In this document: piece after piece, positions 25,547-34,986 of the stretch
Numbering within the stretch: the first letter of the stretch is position 1
How the letters are laid out: each line of letters begins with the position of its first letter
Origin: FEN-1297 sp963834015
GTDB lineage: Bacteria > Bacteroidota > Ignavibacteria > Ignavibacteriales > Ignavibacteriaceae
DNA: 64,000 nt
Reading direction: 5' to 3'
NCBI GenBank assembly: GCA_963834015.1
Contig: CAWIAG010000004.1
Coordinates: 62,001 to 126,000 of the forward strand
Position numbers and translations under genes: made by a program
Notes under the pieces: model-generated
Database searches by the model: none
What the model was told of the DNA's origin: nothing
The model's input: only the letters and a program-made list of their open reading frames with translations

Positions 25547-27514
25547 ATGCCAAATGATAAAAACGAAAATGAATATAGTGCGAAAAATATAAATGTCCTT
25601 AAGGGGCTTGATGCAGTAAGAAAAAGACCTGCGATGTATATTGGCGATGTGGGAACACGAGGACTTCATCATTTAGTTAATGAGGTTGTTGATAATAGTA
25701 TTGATGAGGCTCTGGCCGGTTATGCCGATACGATTACAATTATTATAAATAAAGATGAATCGGTTTCGGTTGAAGATAACGGCCGCGGAATACCGGTTGA
25801 CATGCACCCGGAAGAAAAAAAATCTGCTCTCGAAGTTGTTATGACAGTTCTCCATGCAGGTGGAAAATTTGATAAAAATTCGTATAAGGTGTCCGGCGGA
25901 CTTCATGGTGTCGGAGTATCGGTGGTTAATGCTTTATCGGAATGGCTTAAGGTTGAAGTAAAAAGAAACGGTAATGTTTATTTTCAGGAATATAGACAAG
26001 GTGTAGCTGTTAAACCCGTTAAAGAAATTGGTAAAGCTAAGAAGAATGAAACCGGGACTAAAGTTACTTTTCTTGCAGATAAAGAAATATTCAAAGCGTT
26101 TAAATTTAAATTTGATACGCTTGCCGAAAGAATGAGAGAACTTGCTTATTTGAATAAAACTATTACTATCAGCATTAAAGATGAAAGAAACGGCGGCGAG
26201 GAAGAAGTTTTTCATTTTAAGGGCGGGTTAGTCGAATTTGTAAAATACCTTGACGAAACAAGAGAACCAATTCATAAAACGGTTTATATTGAAGGCGAAA
26301 GGGATAATACTCCGATTGAAATAGCCTTCCAGTATAGTGATACTTATAATGAAAATATTTTTTCATATGTAAATAATATAAATACACACGAGGGCGGGAC
26401 TCACCTTGTTGGATTTAAAACCGCTCTTACCAGGACTTTTAATAATTATGCAAGTAAAAATGGTTTAATTAAAGAGGGTAAAATAACATTAACGGGCGAT
26501 GATTTTAGAGAAGGATTGACTGCCGTATTATCGGTTAAAGTTGCAGAGCCGCAGTTTGAAGGCCAAACTAAAACCAAGCTTGGTAACAGTGAAACAAAAT
26601 CTGCTGTTGAAATGCTGGTTGGTGAAAAGCTGGCAGAATATCTGGAAGAAAACCCAGGCGTTGGGAAAAAAATTATTGAAAAATGTATGCGCGCTGCTGA
26701 GGCTAGGGAAGCAGCAAGGAGGGCCAGGGACCTATCCAGAAGGAAAGGAGCCCTTGATAACATGAATCTCCCCGGTAAACTGGCGGATTGCTCTATAACA
26801 GACCCTGAGCATTGTGAGATGTACATTGTGGAAGGTGACTCAGCGGGTGGTTCTGCAAAACAAGGGCGCGATAGAAGATTTCAGGCAATTCTTCCACTCA
26901 GAGGTAAAATTTTAAATGTTGAGAAAGCAAAACTAAATAAAATACTTGAAAATAATGAAATAAAAGCAATGATTTCTGCTATTGGCGCTGGCCTGGGTGC
27001 TGATTTTGATGCATCCAAATCACGCTATGGCAAAATTATATTAATGACAGATGCGGATGTGGACGGTAGTCATATCAGAACGCTCCTTTTAACGTTTTTT
27101 TATAGGCATATGAAAGAACTTATCGATCAGGGAAAGGTATATATTGCTCAACCCCCATTGTATAAAATTAAAAAAGGGAAAGAAGAATTTTATGCTTTTG
27201 ATGACACTGAAAGAGACGAGGTATTAAAAAGACTAAAAGTGAATGGTAAGGTAGTTGAAGAACATTCAGAGGAAGGCGAAGAAGTACACGCAAAAGGTGT
27301 CGCTATTTCAAGATATAAAGGGCTTGGTGAAATGAACCCGGAGCAGCTCTGGGAAACTACCATGAACCCCGAAACAAGAACAGTACTTCAGATAACTCTT
27401 GAAAGCGCCGCTGCAGCAGATAAAATTTTTGAAACCCTGATGGGAGATGCTGTTGAGCCGCGCCGAGATTTTATCGAAAAGAATGCTAGGTATGTTAGAA
27501 ATCTTGACGTATAG
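25547..27514 (+). CDS. gyrB: DNA gyrase subunit B
   Basis: 655 residues, the shorter GyrB form without the insert found in gammaproteobacteria. It is the ATPase half of gyrase. GHKL ATPase motifs are VNEVVDNSIDEAL, DNGRGIPVDMH and GLHGVGVSVVNAL; the TOPRIM metal site has EGDSAGGSAKQGRDR and DADVDGSHIRTLLL. The C-terminus has RYKGLGEMNPEQLWETTM and ends with RNLDV. GAACGTGG lies upstream. gyrA follows after 68 bases, so the two are probably cotranscribed. Confidence 0.98.
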   Translation: MPNDKNENEYSAKNINVLKGLDAVRKRPAMYIGDVGTRGLHHLVNEVVDNSIDEALAGYADTITIIINKDESVSVEDNGRGIPVDMHPEEKKSALEVVMTVLHAGGKFDKNSYKVSGGLHGVGVSVVNALSEWLKVEVKRNGNVYFQEYRQGVAVKPVKEIGKAKKNETGTKVTFLADKEIFKAFKFKFDTLAERMRELAYLNKTITISIKDERNGGEEEVFHFKGGLVEFVKYLDETREPIHKTVYIEGERDNTPIEIAFQYSDTYNENIFSYVNNINTHEGGTHLVGFKTALTRTFNNYASKNGLIKEGKITLTGDDFREGLTAVLSVKVAEPQFEGQTKTKLGNSETKSAVEMLVGEKLAEYLEENPGVGKKIIEKCMRAAEAREAARRARDLSRRKGALDNMNLPGKLADCSITDPEHCEMYIVEGDSAGGSAKQGRDRRFQAILPLRGKILNVEKAKLNKILENNEIKAMISAIGAGLGADFDASKSRYGKIILMTDADVDGSHIRTLLLTFFYRHMKELIDQGKVYIAQPPLYKIKKGKEEFYAFDDTERDEVLKRLKVNGKVVEEHSEEGEEVHAKGVAISRYKGLGEMNPEQLWETTMNPETRTVLQITLESAAAADKIFETLMGDAVEPRRDFIEKNARYVRNLDV

Positions 27515-27582
27515 GCATTTAGTTTGATACGTGTTTTATAAAGTCGCATAGATTAAAAATATTTAAAAAAAGTAAAAGTTTT

Positions 27583-30048
27583 ATGGCTACAATTTTTGAA
27601 AAAATAGTTCCGGTTTCTCTAGAAGAAGAAATGAAATCTTCATATATCGACTATTCAATGTCGGTTATAGTTTCACGTGCATTACCGGATGTAAGAGATG
27701 GGTTAAAACCAGTTCACCGCAGGGTTCTGTTCGGCATGCATGAACTTGGTGTGGCATTTAATAAGTCGTATAAAAAATCTGCAAGAATTGTAGGCGAAGT
27801 GCTTGGTAAATATCATCCACATGGGGATACTGCTGTTTACGATTCAATGGTAAGAATGGTGCAGGAGTTCTCTCTTCGTTATCCTCTGGTAGATGGGCAG
27901 GGGAATTTTGGTTCCGTTGACGGGGATTCACCTGCCGCTATGCGTTATACTGAAGCGCGCCTTGATAGAATTGCTGACGAAATGCTGCGTGATTTGGATA
28001 AAAACACGGTTGATTTTGCTCCTAACTTCGATGACTCTCTTCAAGAGCCCACGGTTCTTCCTTCTTATTTGCCTAATTTACTTGTAAACGGCTCAAGCGG
28101 AATAGCCGTTGGGATGGCAACAAATATTCCGCCGCATAATCTTAATGAAATTATTGACGGTTTGATTGCATTAATCAAAAATCCGGAAATTACTTCCGAA
28201 AAATTAATGAAATATGTAACTGCACCCGATTTTCCGACTGCAGGTATTATCTATGGTTATGAAGGCGTTAAAGAAGCTTATCTAACGGGCCGGGGACGTA
28301 TAATTATTCGCGCTAAAGCTAATGTGGAAACCCTTAAAAACAATAGAGAAAATATTATTATTACGGAACTTCCATACCAGGTAAATAAAGCGAACTTAAT
28401 TGAAAAAATGGCTGATCTTGTTCGTGAAGGAAAACTTTCCGATATATCAAATATCAGAGATGAATCGGACCGTGACGGAATGAGAGTTGTAATAGAGCTA
28501 AAACGCGATGCTCAGCCTTCTGTAGTGCTGAACCAATTGTTCAAACACACCCAAATGCAGACAACCTTTGGCGTTATAATGCTGGCCCTGGTTAACGGCG
28601 CCCCCAAGGTTCTTACATTGAAAGAAATGATGCAGCATTTTATCAAACATCGCATGGATGTTCTGATAAGAAGAACAAAATATGATCTTGATACAGCAGA
28701 AAGACGTGCGCACATTTTAGAAGGATATGTAATTGCTCTCGATAATATTGATGCTGTAATCGAAACTATTAAAAAATCTAAGGATGTTGAAACTGCAAAG
28801 AATAATTTGATTAAAAAATTCAAATTATCGGAAATACAGGCAAAGGCTATCCTTGACATGCGTTTACAACGCCTCACCGGCCTTGAAAGAAAAAAGATCG
28901 AGGATGAATATAAAGAGATTATTAAACTTATTGAAAAATTAAAGGGAATATTAGCCAGCGAAGAAAAAAGATTTCTGATTATAAAAGACGAATTATTAGC
29001 GCTAAAGGAGAGATATGGCGATGCCCGGAGAACAGAAATTATTTATAACCATGAAGAGTTTTCGCTTGAAGATATTATAGCTGAAGAAGATGTTGTTGTT
29101 ACAATATCACATAAAGGTTTTATTAAACGGTTTCCCGTAAGCGGCTACAGGAAACAAGGCAGGGGTGGCAAGGGTGTTACTGGTGCCGGTACAAAGGATG
29201 ATGATTTTATTGAACACATGTTTATAGCTTCCACTCATCATTACATCTTGTTTTTTACGGATAAAGGAAAAGTTTATTGGCTTAAAGTTTTCGAAATTCC
29301 CGAAGGTGGCAGAGCAACCCGCGGGAGGTCAATCATAAATCTTATAGAAAAAGAACAGGATGAAGAGATTGCAGCTTTTGTTTCTGTTAAGGAATTTAAC
29401 GATGATAGTTATCTAATAATGGCTACGGAAAAGGGTACTATCAAGAAAACAGTTTTATCTGCCTATGGGAACGTGAGAAAAGGCGGCATAAATGCAATTA
29501 ACGTTGTTAAAGGTGACAGGCTTATTTCTGTTAAATTATCAGACGGTACTAATGATGTTGTGCTTGGTACCAGGAATGGTTTTGCAATACGTTTTAACGA
29601 GAAAGATGTTCGGGATATGGGTCGAACAGCTACGGGTGTTAGAGGAATTAATCTTGCTAAAACTGATATAGTTGTCGGACTTCTCGTTATTAAAAGAAAT
29701 GACAATATTTTAGTCGTTACTGAGAACGGTTTTGGTAAACGCTCGGATATAAATGATTATAGGATTACACATCGCGGGGGTAGGGGAGTAATTACAGTTA
29801 AAACAACCGATAAAGTAGGTAAAATGATCGCAATGATGGAGGTTGTCGATGGCGATGAGTTCGTTATTATTTCTTCAAGAGGTATGGTCATCAGGCAAAG
29901 TGTAAAAGAGATCAGGGTAATGGGTAGAAATACGCAGGGAGTCAGAGTAATCAGGCTGAATGAAGGAGATAAGATTGCAGACATTGCCAAAGTGGTTCCC
30001 GAAGAAGAAGAAGAAAATATTGAAACCAGTAAAGGACTAATCGAATAA
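27583..30048 (+). CDS. gyrA: DNA gyrase subunit A
   Basis: 821 residues. GyrA holds the DNA-cleaving tyrosine, here Y122 in AAMRYTEARL. The quinolone-resistance region reads HPHGDTAVYD, with threonine at the position of E. coli Ser83 and aspartate kept at the Asp87 position. The C-terminal wrapping domain has the gyrase-specific GyrA box as QGRGGKG, which separates it from topoisomerase IV ParC, and an acidic tail (EEEEEN). A strong terminator follows. Paired with gyrB immediately upstream. Confidence 0.98.
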   Translation: MATIFEKIVPVSLEEEMKSSYIDYSMSVIVSRALPDVRDGLKPVHRRVLFGMHELGVAFNKSYKKSARIVGEVLGKYHPHGDTAVYDSMVRMVQEFSLRYPLVDGQGNFGSVDGDSPAAMRYTEARLDRIADEMLRDLDKNTVDFAPNFDDSLQEPTVLPSYLPNLLVNGSSGIAVGMATNIPPHNLNEIIDGLIALIKNPEITSEKLMKYVTAPDFPTAGIIYGYEGVKEAYLTGRGRIIIRAKANVETLKNNRENIIITELPYQVNKANLIEKMADLVREGKLSDISNIRDESDRDGMRVVIELKRDAQPSVVLNQLFKHTQMQTTFGVIMLALVNGAPKVLTLKEMMQHFIKHRMDVLIRRTKYDLDTAERRAHILEGYVIALDNIDAVIETIKKSKDVETAKNNLIKKFKLSEIQAKAILDMRLQRLTGLERKKIEDEYKEIIKLIEKLKGILASEEKRFLIIKDELLALKERYGDARRTEIIYNHEEFSLEDIIAEEDVVVTISHKGFIKRFPVSGYRKQGRGGKGVTGAGTKDDDFIEHMFIASTHHYILFFTDKGKVYWLKVFEIPEGGRATRGRSIINLIEKEQDEEIAAFVSVKEFNDDSYLIMATEKGTIKKTVLSAYGNVRKGGINAINVVKGDRLISVKLSDGTNDVVLGTRNGFAIRFNEKDVRDMGRTATGVRGINLAKTDIVVGLLVIKRNDNILVVTENGFGKRSDINDYRITHRGGRGVITVKTTDKVGKMIAMMEVVDGDEFVIISSRGMVIRQSVKEIRVMGRNTQGVRVIRLNEGDKIADIAKVVPEEEEENIETSKGLIE

Positions 30049-30072
30049 CATTCTTTTCATAACATTTATTTT

Positions 30073-30101
30073 AAAAGAACGGGGCGTTGACCCGTTCTTT
30101 T
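30073..30101 (+). terminator. Rho-independent terminator after gyrA
   Basis: AAAAGAACGGG (30073-30083) pairs perfectly with CCCGTTCTTTT (30091-30101) around a 7-base loop. The paired T tract serves as the U-run. It lies 24 bases after the gyrA stop. Confidence 0.87.
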
Positions 30102-30262
30102 AATAACCAACTTTTCATAATAAATTTAAAATAATCAATATTATATTGGTTCATGTAATCGTGCTCATGCGTTTTATAAATAGAAATATATTATATATGC
30201 TGACAGGAAAATTTCGTTCGATGGTAGTTAAACGATGTTTTAATTAATCTGAGGATCGCTTT

Positions 30263-31489
30263 ATGCAGTTTTTAATCCGCATTCTGCTTTTTGTCTTTCT
30301 TATTTTCGTTATAGAATTTTATTTTATACGAAAATTCAATAACTCTATAAATATACTTTTAGATAGGAAACTACCCGGGAAAGTTAAAACAATAACAAAA
30401 ATTATTTTGTATTTACTAAATATTTATCCGGTTTTTTTAGTTATAGATTGGAGCTATGCTGAAATTACCGGCACTCCGGTATTTATCCCTCAGAATTATT
30501 TTTTTGACTTTTTAATTATTTATCCATTCTGGAGCTTTATTTTTCTTGCAATACAAACCAGCCTTTTATTTCTTCTAATAGAGCTATTAAAATTATTTTT
30601 AATTCCCGTACATAAAAAAAATAAACAAAGAATTAAAATTATTGAAGCCTGGATTGTTTTAGCATCGATAATTTGTTTTTTTATTTATATCCCTATAAGA
30701 GAAACTTATGACTATTTCTCAGTTGAGGTTAGGAATGTAGTATTTAAAAAACCCGGCCTGGCTGCCGGATTAAATAATTTTAAAATTGTATTAATATCGG
30801 ATATCCATGCTGATAGATACACGAACAAAAAAAGGCTGGATAATTTTATTTCAAAAATAAATGAAGTTTGCCCCGACCTTGTTTTAATTGGCGGTGATTT
30901 TATTTCATCTCATCCCGATTATATTCAACTTGCAGCAATGGATGTAGGAAAGATTAAATCGAATTATGGGGTTTATTCTTGTGTTGGGGATCATGATAAC
31001 TGGGCTTATCCGGATAATTCCCAAAGAAGTTTATTCGAGATTAAAAATGCTCTTAATAAATACAATGTTTTAATGATGGATGATACTAATAAAATATTAA
31101 AGATAAAAAACGAAACTATTCTTATTACATTTGCTACCGATACTTATGTTAGAAGAATTTCACAGGCCACGCTGAACAATCTTGTTTCGGATACCAATAA
31201 ATACTCTCTGAAAATCCTTTTAACGCACCAGCCGGGAAATTATTTAATAAATTCTGCGTATTTGCATAATTATAACTTATTACTCGCAGGGCATACACAC
31301 GGAGGCCAAATTACTTTTCTATTTCCATTTCTAAATTTGACTCCTACTATGTTCGAGACTAAATATATCCGGGGAGACTATAGTTTGGGTAAGATGTTAA
31401 TAATTATTACGCGTGGGCTTGGAATGTCTCTGATCCCAATAAGGTATAATTCTACTCCCGAAATTACGATAATAAATTTAACAGAATAA
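30263..31489 (+). CDS. Membrane-anchored metallophosphoesterase (YaeI/YkuE-like)
   Basis: 408 residues. About four hydrophobic helices fill residues 1-145, followed by a calcineurin-like phosphoesterase domain. Metal-site motifs are DIH (180-182), GGDF (D212), THQPG and the closing GHTHGG. The usual GNH[DE] motif reads GDHD (242-245): D243 replaces the metal-bridging asparagine. Relatives hydrolyse UDP-diacylglucosamine or other lipid-linked phosphates at the membrane, but the substrate here is not known. The long N-terminal membrane part resembles Bacteroidota members of the family. It is monocistronic by spacing (the next gene starts 76 bases on). Confidence 0.88.
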   Translation: MQFLIRILLFVFLIFVIEFYFIRKFNNSINILLDRKLPGKVKTITKIILYLLNIYPVFLVIDWSYAEITGTPVFIPQNYFFDFLIIYPFWSFIFLAIQTSLLFLLIELLKLFLIPVHKKNKQRIKIIEAWIVLASIICFFIYIPIRETYDYFSVEVRNVVFKKPGLAAGLNNFKIVLISDIHADRYTNKKRLDNFISKINEVCPDLVLIGGDFISSHPDYIQLAAMDVGKIKSNYGVYSCVGDHDNWAYPDNSQRSLFEIKNALNKYNVLMMDDTNKILKIKNETILITFATDTYVRRISQATLNNLVSDTNKYSLKILLTHQPGNYLINSAYLHNYNLLLAGHTHGGQITFLFPFLNLTPTMFETKYIRGDYSLGKMLIIITRGLGMSLIPIRYNSTPEITIINLTE

Positions 31490-31565
31490 AATTTTTATGT
31501 AATTTAGGGTGGCTTAAATTTTTAGTCATTTTTTTTAAGTTTCAATGAAACTAGGAAAAACCACA

Positions 31566-32432
31566 ATGATCCTTGATAATCCCAAAAAACAAAAAACTGA
31601 AGCAATATTAAACTCGATAAAAGATTTACCGTCTATACCCAAAGTTGTTTTTGAAGTTACAAGTTTATTGAATGATTCAAAGACATCTACTAACCGTTTA
31701 TCCGATGTAATAGGTAAAGATCAGGGCTTGACTTCTAAATTGCTGGCAATATCAAATTCTCCGTTATACGGTCTCAAAAGAAAAGTGTCTTCTATCGAGT
31801 TTGCTGTTTTAGTACTGGGTTTTCAAGAAATCAGAAATATTGTTGCGGCACTATCTTTTGTGGATTCTATAGAAGTTTTACCATCAAATTATTTTGATCC
31901 GCAGGAATTTTGGCTGCATTCAATGTTGGTTGGAACTGCTGCAAAAGGCATATCCCAGCATTTAGGTTTTGAATTCGGAAGCGAGGCGTTTGTTGCGGGT
32001 TTATTACATGATCTTGGAATTTTAGTTATTCATAAATTTTTTAGTAAAGAGTTTGTAGAAATTATTACAATAGCCAGTGCAGAAAAAATGACTATTCTTG
32101 AAGCGGAGGCAAATGTCCTTGGATTAACACATCAGGAAATAGGAAAATTCCTTGCGGAAAAATGGGAACTTCCATTATTGTTATGTGACTCAATTAATTA
32201 TCATCATAATCCCTCAGAAGCTAATGAAAATAAGTATTTTGTTTCTATAATTCATCTTGTCGATTTAATGACTCAGCGTCTTAAAGTTGGCCAGTTTTAT
32301 TGGGATAAAGATATAATATTGGATGATAAAATTTTTGAGCTCCTTAATTTTCATTCCGAAGAAGCAATCGATAACTTTATTGCAGACTATGATGAAATGT
32401 TTAAAGTAACATCCGAATCACTAAAAATTTAA
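31566..32432 (+). CDS. HDOD-domain protein
   Basis: 288 residues. HDOD domains are HD-like but usually lack catalytic metal-binding residues, and they serve in signalling or motility regulation. The domain covers about residues 20-220: LPSIPKVVFEV, the VIGKDQGLTSKLLAISNSPLYG block, AVLVLGFQEIRNIV, and GLLHDLGILVIHKFF, which keeps an HD pair. Later blocks are LGLTHQEIGKFLAEKW and INYHHNP. ATG at 31566 is preferred, with AGGAAAA about 9 bases upstream; an in-frame ATG at 31545 lacks a ribosome site. No GGDEF, EAL or receiver partner is fused. It stands between a phosphoesterase and dCMP deaminase without a clear operon link. Confidence 0.87.
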   Translation: MILDNPKKQKTEAILNSIKDLPSIPKVVFEVTSLLNDSKTSTNRLSDVIGKDQGLTSKLLAISNSPLYGLKRKVSSIEFAVLVLGFQEIRNIVAALSFVDSIEVLPSNYFDPQEFWLHSMLVGTAAKGISQHLGFEFGSEAFVAGLLHDLGILVIHKFFSKEFVEIITIASAEKMTILEAEANVLGLTHQEIGKFLAEKWELPLLLCDSINYHHNPSEANENKYFVSIIHLVDLMTQRLKVGQFYWDKDIILDDKIFELLNFHSEEAIDNFIADYDEMFKVTSESLKI

Positions 32433-32512
32433 TCGGTTTTTTTTGATATTTAGTGGACGCTAATAATAAAATATTAATTAAATAATTTTTTATAATATAA
32501 CAATAGAATTAA

Positions 32513-33010
32513 ATGGCAAAAAATAGTAGACCTGCATGGGATGAATATTTTTTAAAACTTGCTATGCTTGCATCGGAAAGATCAACCTGCCCCAGAATGC
32601 ATTGTGGATGCGTATTTGTTAAGGATAAATTTGTCCTTGCAACTGGTTATAACGGCTCACTTCCGGGCCATCCTCATTGTGATGATGTTGGATGTCTTGT
32701 TGTGGAGAATCATTGTGTCAGAACCAATCATGCGGAAATAAATGCTTTAACACAAGCCGCTATTCATGGCGTTAATATCAAAGGAGCAACCGCTTACATA
32801 ACAAACATGTCTTGTACAACATGCGCCAAAGCTTTAATCGCTGCCGGAATAAAATGCGTCATTGTATTCTCCGATTTTCACGACACTCTTGCAACTCAAT
32901 TTTATTTACAGTCAGGAGTAGAAATAGTTAAACTTGATATGCCTGGCAGAGCTATTAACTATGAAATTGAGAAATATTCCTCAGCAAGAAAAACAGAAAG
33001 TTCTAAGTAA
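32513..33010 (+). CDS. dCMP/cytidine deaminase family protein (ComEB-like)
   Basis: 165 residues. This family deaminates dCMP to dUMP, feeding dTMP synthesis. The zinc site is complete: H73 and catalytic E75 in TNHAEINAL, with C101 and C104 in MSCTTCAKALI. The N-terminal GYNGSLPGHPHCD with extra Cys/His residues is typical of dCMP deaminases such as ComEB, which bind a second zinc. The EamA transporter gene follows after 31 bases on the same strand, probably cotranscribed but unrelated in function. Confidence 0.92.
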   Translation: MAKNSRPAWDEYFLKLAMLASERSTCPRMHCGCVFVKDKFVLATGYNGSLPGHPHCDDVGCLVVENHCVRTNHAEINALTQAAIHGVNIKGATAYITNMSCTTCAKALIAAGIKCVIVFSDFHDTLATQFYLQSGVEIVKLDMPGRAINYEIEKYSSARKTESSK

Positions 33011-33041
33011 AAAATCATTCATTAATCAGAAAGGTTTCTAA

Positions 33042-33920
33042 GTGAGGCATAGCCTGCTCCGGTTTTGGAAACCTCTTCTGGCAGTTGTGTTTTGGGGAAT
33101 ATCTTTTATTGCTACAAAAATAGCTTTGAATGAAATCTCCCCACAAGCAATCATATTGCTGAGACTGCTTATTGCAATTATACTCTTACTGTTTATAGCC
33201 TTATATACTAAAAAAGTTTTTTTTATTAGTCTTAATAATTATTTGAGAATATTTATTCTTGCATTAATTGCAGTTTTTCATTTATGGATTCAAATAACCG
33301 GGTTAAAATATACTTCTGCATCAAACACAGGATGGATTGTTGGAGTTACGCCTGTATTTATGGCTATTCTCGGGTTTATCTTATTTAAAGAAAAAATTAC
33401 TGCTTTTAGTGTTTTGGGAATTATTATTGCATTTGCCGGACTTGGATTACTAATGAGTAAAGGCTTTATGCTGACCATCGGATTTATGTCTCATAAAGGC
33501 GACTTGCTTGTGCTTGCCAGTGCATTTACCTGGAGTTTATATTCCGTAATGAACAAAAAAATATCTGTTAGTTATTCCCCTTTTTTGACAATATTATTCC
33601 TCTTTTTGATGATGACCGTCCTCATCATTCCATTTACTTTAAATAAAGAAACAATTAATGCCGTGTTTAACCTTTCAATTAGGGGATGGCTTGCAATCCT
33701 TTTTCTGGGTATTTTTTGTTCCGGTATTGCCTATGTTTTATGGGCGCAAGCTCTTATGGAATTGGAAGCGGTTAAAGTTGGAGTATTTTTATATTTCGAA
33801 CCATTTGTAACTGTTTTCGCTGCCTGGCTCCTTTTGGCTGAAATAATTAGTTATATAACTATTATTAGCGGAATAATTATTACCCTCGGAGTTGTCCTGG
33901 TAAACAGGAAAAAATTCTGA
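33042..33920 (+). CDS. EamA/DMT-family transporter
   Basis: 292 residues with about ten hydrophobic helices in two EamA halves (about 10-140 and 155-290). Typical blocks are WGISFIATKIAL in the first helix, RLLIAIILLLF, GWIVGVTPVFMAILGFILFKE at the end of half one, and FEPFVTVFAAWLLLAE in half two. The family exports or imports amino acids, nucleosides or other metabolites; the substrate cannot be told. The start is GTG at 33042 with AAAGG 8 bases upstream. Confidence 0.9.
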   Translation: MRHSLLRFWKPLLAVVFWGISFIATKIALNEISPQAIILLRLLIAIILLLFIALYTKKVFFISLNNYLRIFILALIAVFHLWIQITGLKYTSASNTGWIVGVTPVFMAILGFILFKEKITAFSVLGIIIAFAGLGLLMSKGFMLTIGFMSHKGDLLVLASAFTWSLYSVMNKKISVSYSPFLTILFLFLMMTVLIIPFTLNKETINAVFNLSIRGWLAILFLGIFCSGIAYVLWAQALMELEAVKVGVFLYFEPFVTVFAAWLLLAEIISYITIISGIIITLGVVLVNRKKF

Positions 33921-34007
33921 CATTCAAAAAATAATATTTTTATTTAGAATGGACATGATGTGAGATTCCCTGTCAGTTTATTAGGAAATCTTCATTAAAT
34001 AAAAGTA

Positions 34008-34370
34008 CTATTTTATTTCAGTAAACAATTCTTCTTCAATTGCTTTTTTAAGAGTTTCTTTAGGCAGAGCCCCTACAGCCATTTTGGGCTGGCCCTCTTT
34101 TGGTACAAATAATAATGAGGGTATGCTTCGTATTCCGAAGACTGAGCCAAGTTCCTGTTCTTCGTCGGTATTAACTTTATAAAAGTTTACCCTTCCGGAG
34201 TATTCATTAGATAATGCATCTAATACTGGTCCGACTACTTTGCACGGGCCGCACCAGGGAGCCCAAAAATCTACTACGCAAGGTAGGTCTCCCTCAAATT
34301 TCCATTCTTTGTTTGTTTCATAGTTAAAAACTTTTTGTAAAAAAGTATCTTTTGTTAAATGCTCTGACAT
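34008..34370 (-). CDS. trxA: Thioredoxin
   Basis: 120 residues, one thioredoxin fold with active site WCGPC (C40, C43) preceded by VVDFWAP, the cis-proline in IRSIPSLLF, and GALPKETL at the usual C-terminal glycine. It is a cytoplasmic disulfide reductase; no signal peptide. It lies 29 bases downstream of a membrane-anchored rhodanese gene on the same strand, suggesting a small redox/sulfur operon. Identification as a thioredoxin is firm; whether it is the main TrxA is not shown. Confidence 0.94.
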   Translation of the reverse strand: MSEHLTKDTFLQKVFNYETNKEWKFEGDLPCVVDFWAPWCGPCKVVGPVLDALSNEYSGRVNFYKVNTDEEQELGSVFGIRSIPSLLFVPKEGQPKMAVGALPKETLKKAIEEELFTEIK

Positions 34371-34399
34371 TTTATCACCATATTTTCTTAAACTCTAGA

Positions 34400-34777
34400 T
34401 TAGTTAAAATTCCAATTTTTAATTCCTCCACCCAGATTGGCAGAATTGAATCCAAATTTCTTTAATTTGACGGCTGCAATTCGACTCCTGTTTCCTGATT
34501 GGCAATAGCATATTATCACTTTGTTTTTATACTTATTCAATTCAGAATTTCTTCTGTCAAGTTCCTGCAATGGTATATGTAGGGAGCCTTTAATTGATTG
34601 ACTTTTGTGTTCTGGAATTGTTCTTACATCAAGCAAAATTAAATCATTTGTAGTTTTTAATTTGTCTTTTATCTCATATGGTAGATAACTCCGGATTTTC
34701 ACAGAGAAAAATAATTTTTTTAAAACAAGATAAAGTGCTATTAATAATATTGTGATGAAAATTGAAGATAGTATCAT
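34400..34777 (-). CDS. Membrane-anchored rhodanese-like protein
   Basis: 125 residues. An N-terminal helix (about 3-24) anchors a single rhodanese domain with LLDVRTIPEH, IPLQEL, and the active loop CQSGNRS whose C92 would carry persulfide sulfur. The domain closes with LGGGIKNW, as in other single-domain rhodaneses. The N-in, C-out or C-in orientation cannot be fixed. Thioredoxin, a plausible reductant of the persulfide, is encoded directly downstream. It is divergent from the DUF3857 lipoprotein genes. Confidence 0.9.
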   Translation of the reverse strand: MILSSIFITILLIALYLVLKKLFFSVKIRSYLPYEIKDKLKTTNDLILLDVRTIPEHKSQSIKGSLHIPLQELDRRNSELNKYKNKVIICYCQSGNRSRIAAVKLKKFGFNSANLGGGIKNWNFN

Positions 34778-34986
34778 AAGTTATTCTTAATTAATTAATA
34801 AATATAATTATAAGATACTGTTTTTATGAAAAGGGTTCAGGTGTAATGGTTTTATAGAATTTCTCTTAAAATGAGACAGTTTAATAAAATTGAATTTTTT
34901 TGTTGAAAGCTAAAGTAGTTTCTATTATCTTATTAACCATAAAATTATATAATTTAAAATTGTCTAGAACCAATTGGGGAAGTTAT

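Noticed and set aside
27811..27840. Threonine in the gyrA quinolone region as a resistance mutation
   Set aside because: Thr at this place is a natural variant in many species and the key aspartate is kept, so resistance cannot be claimed.
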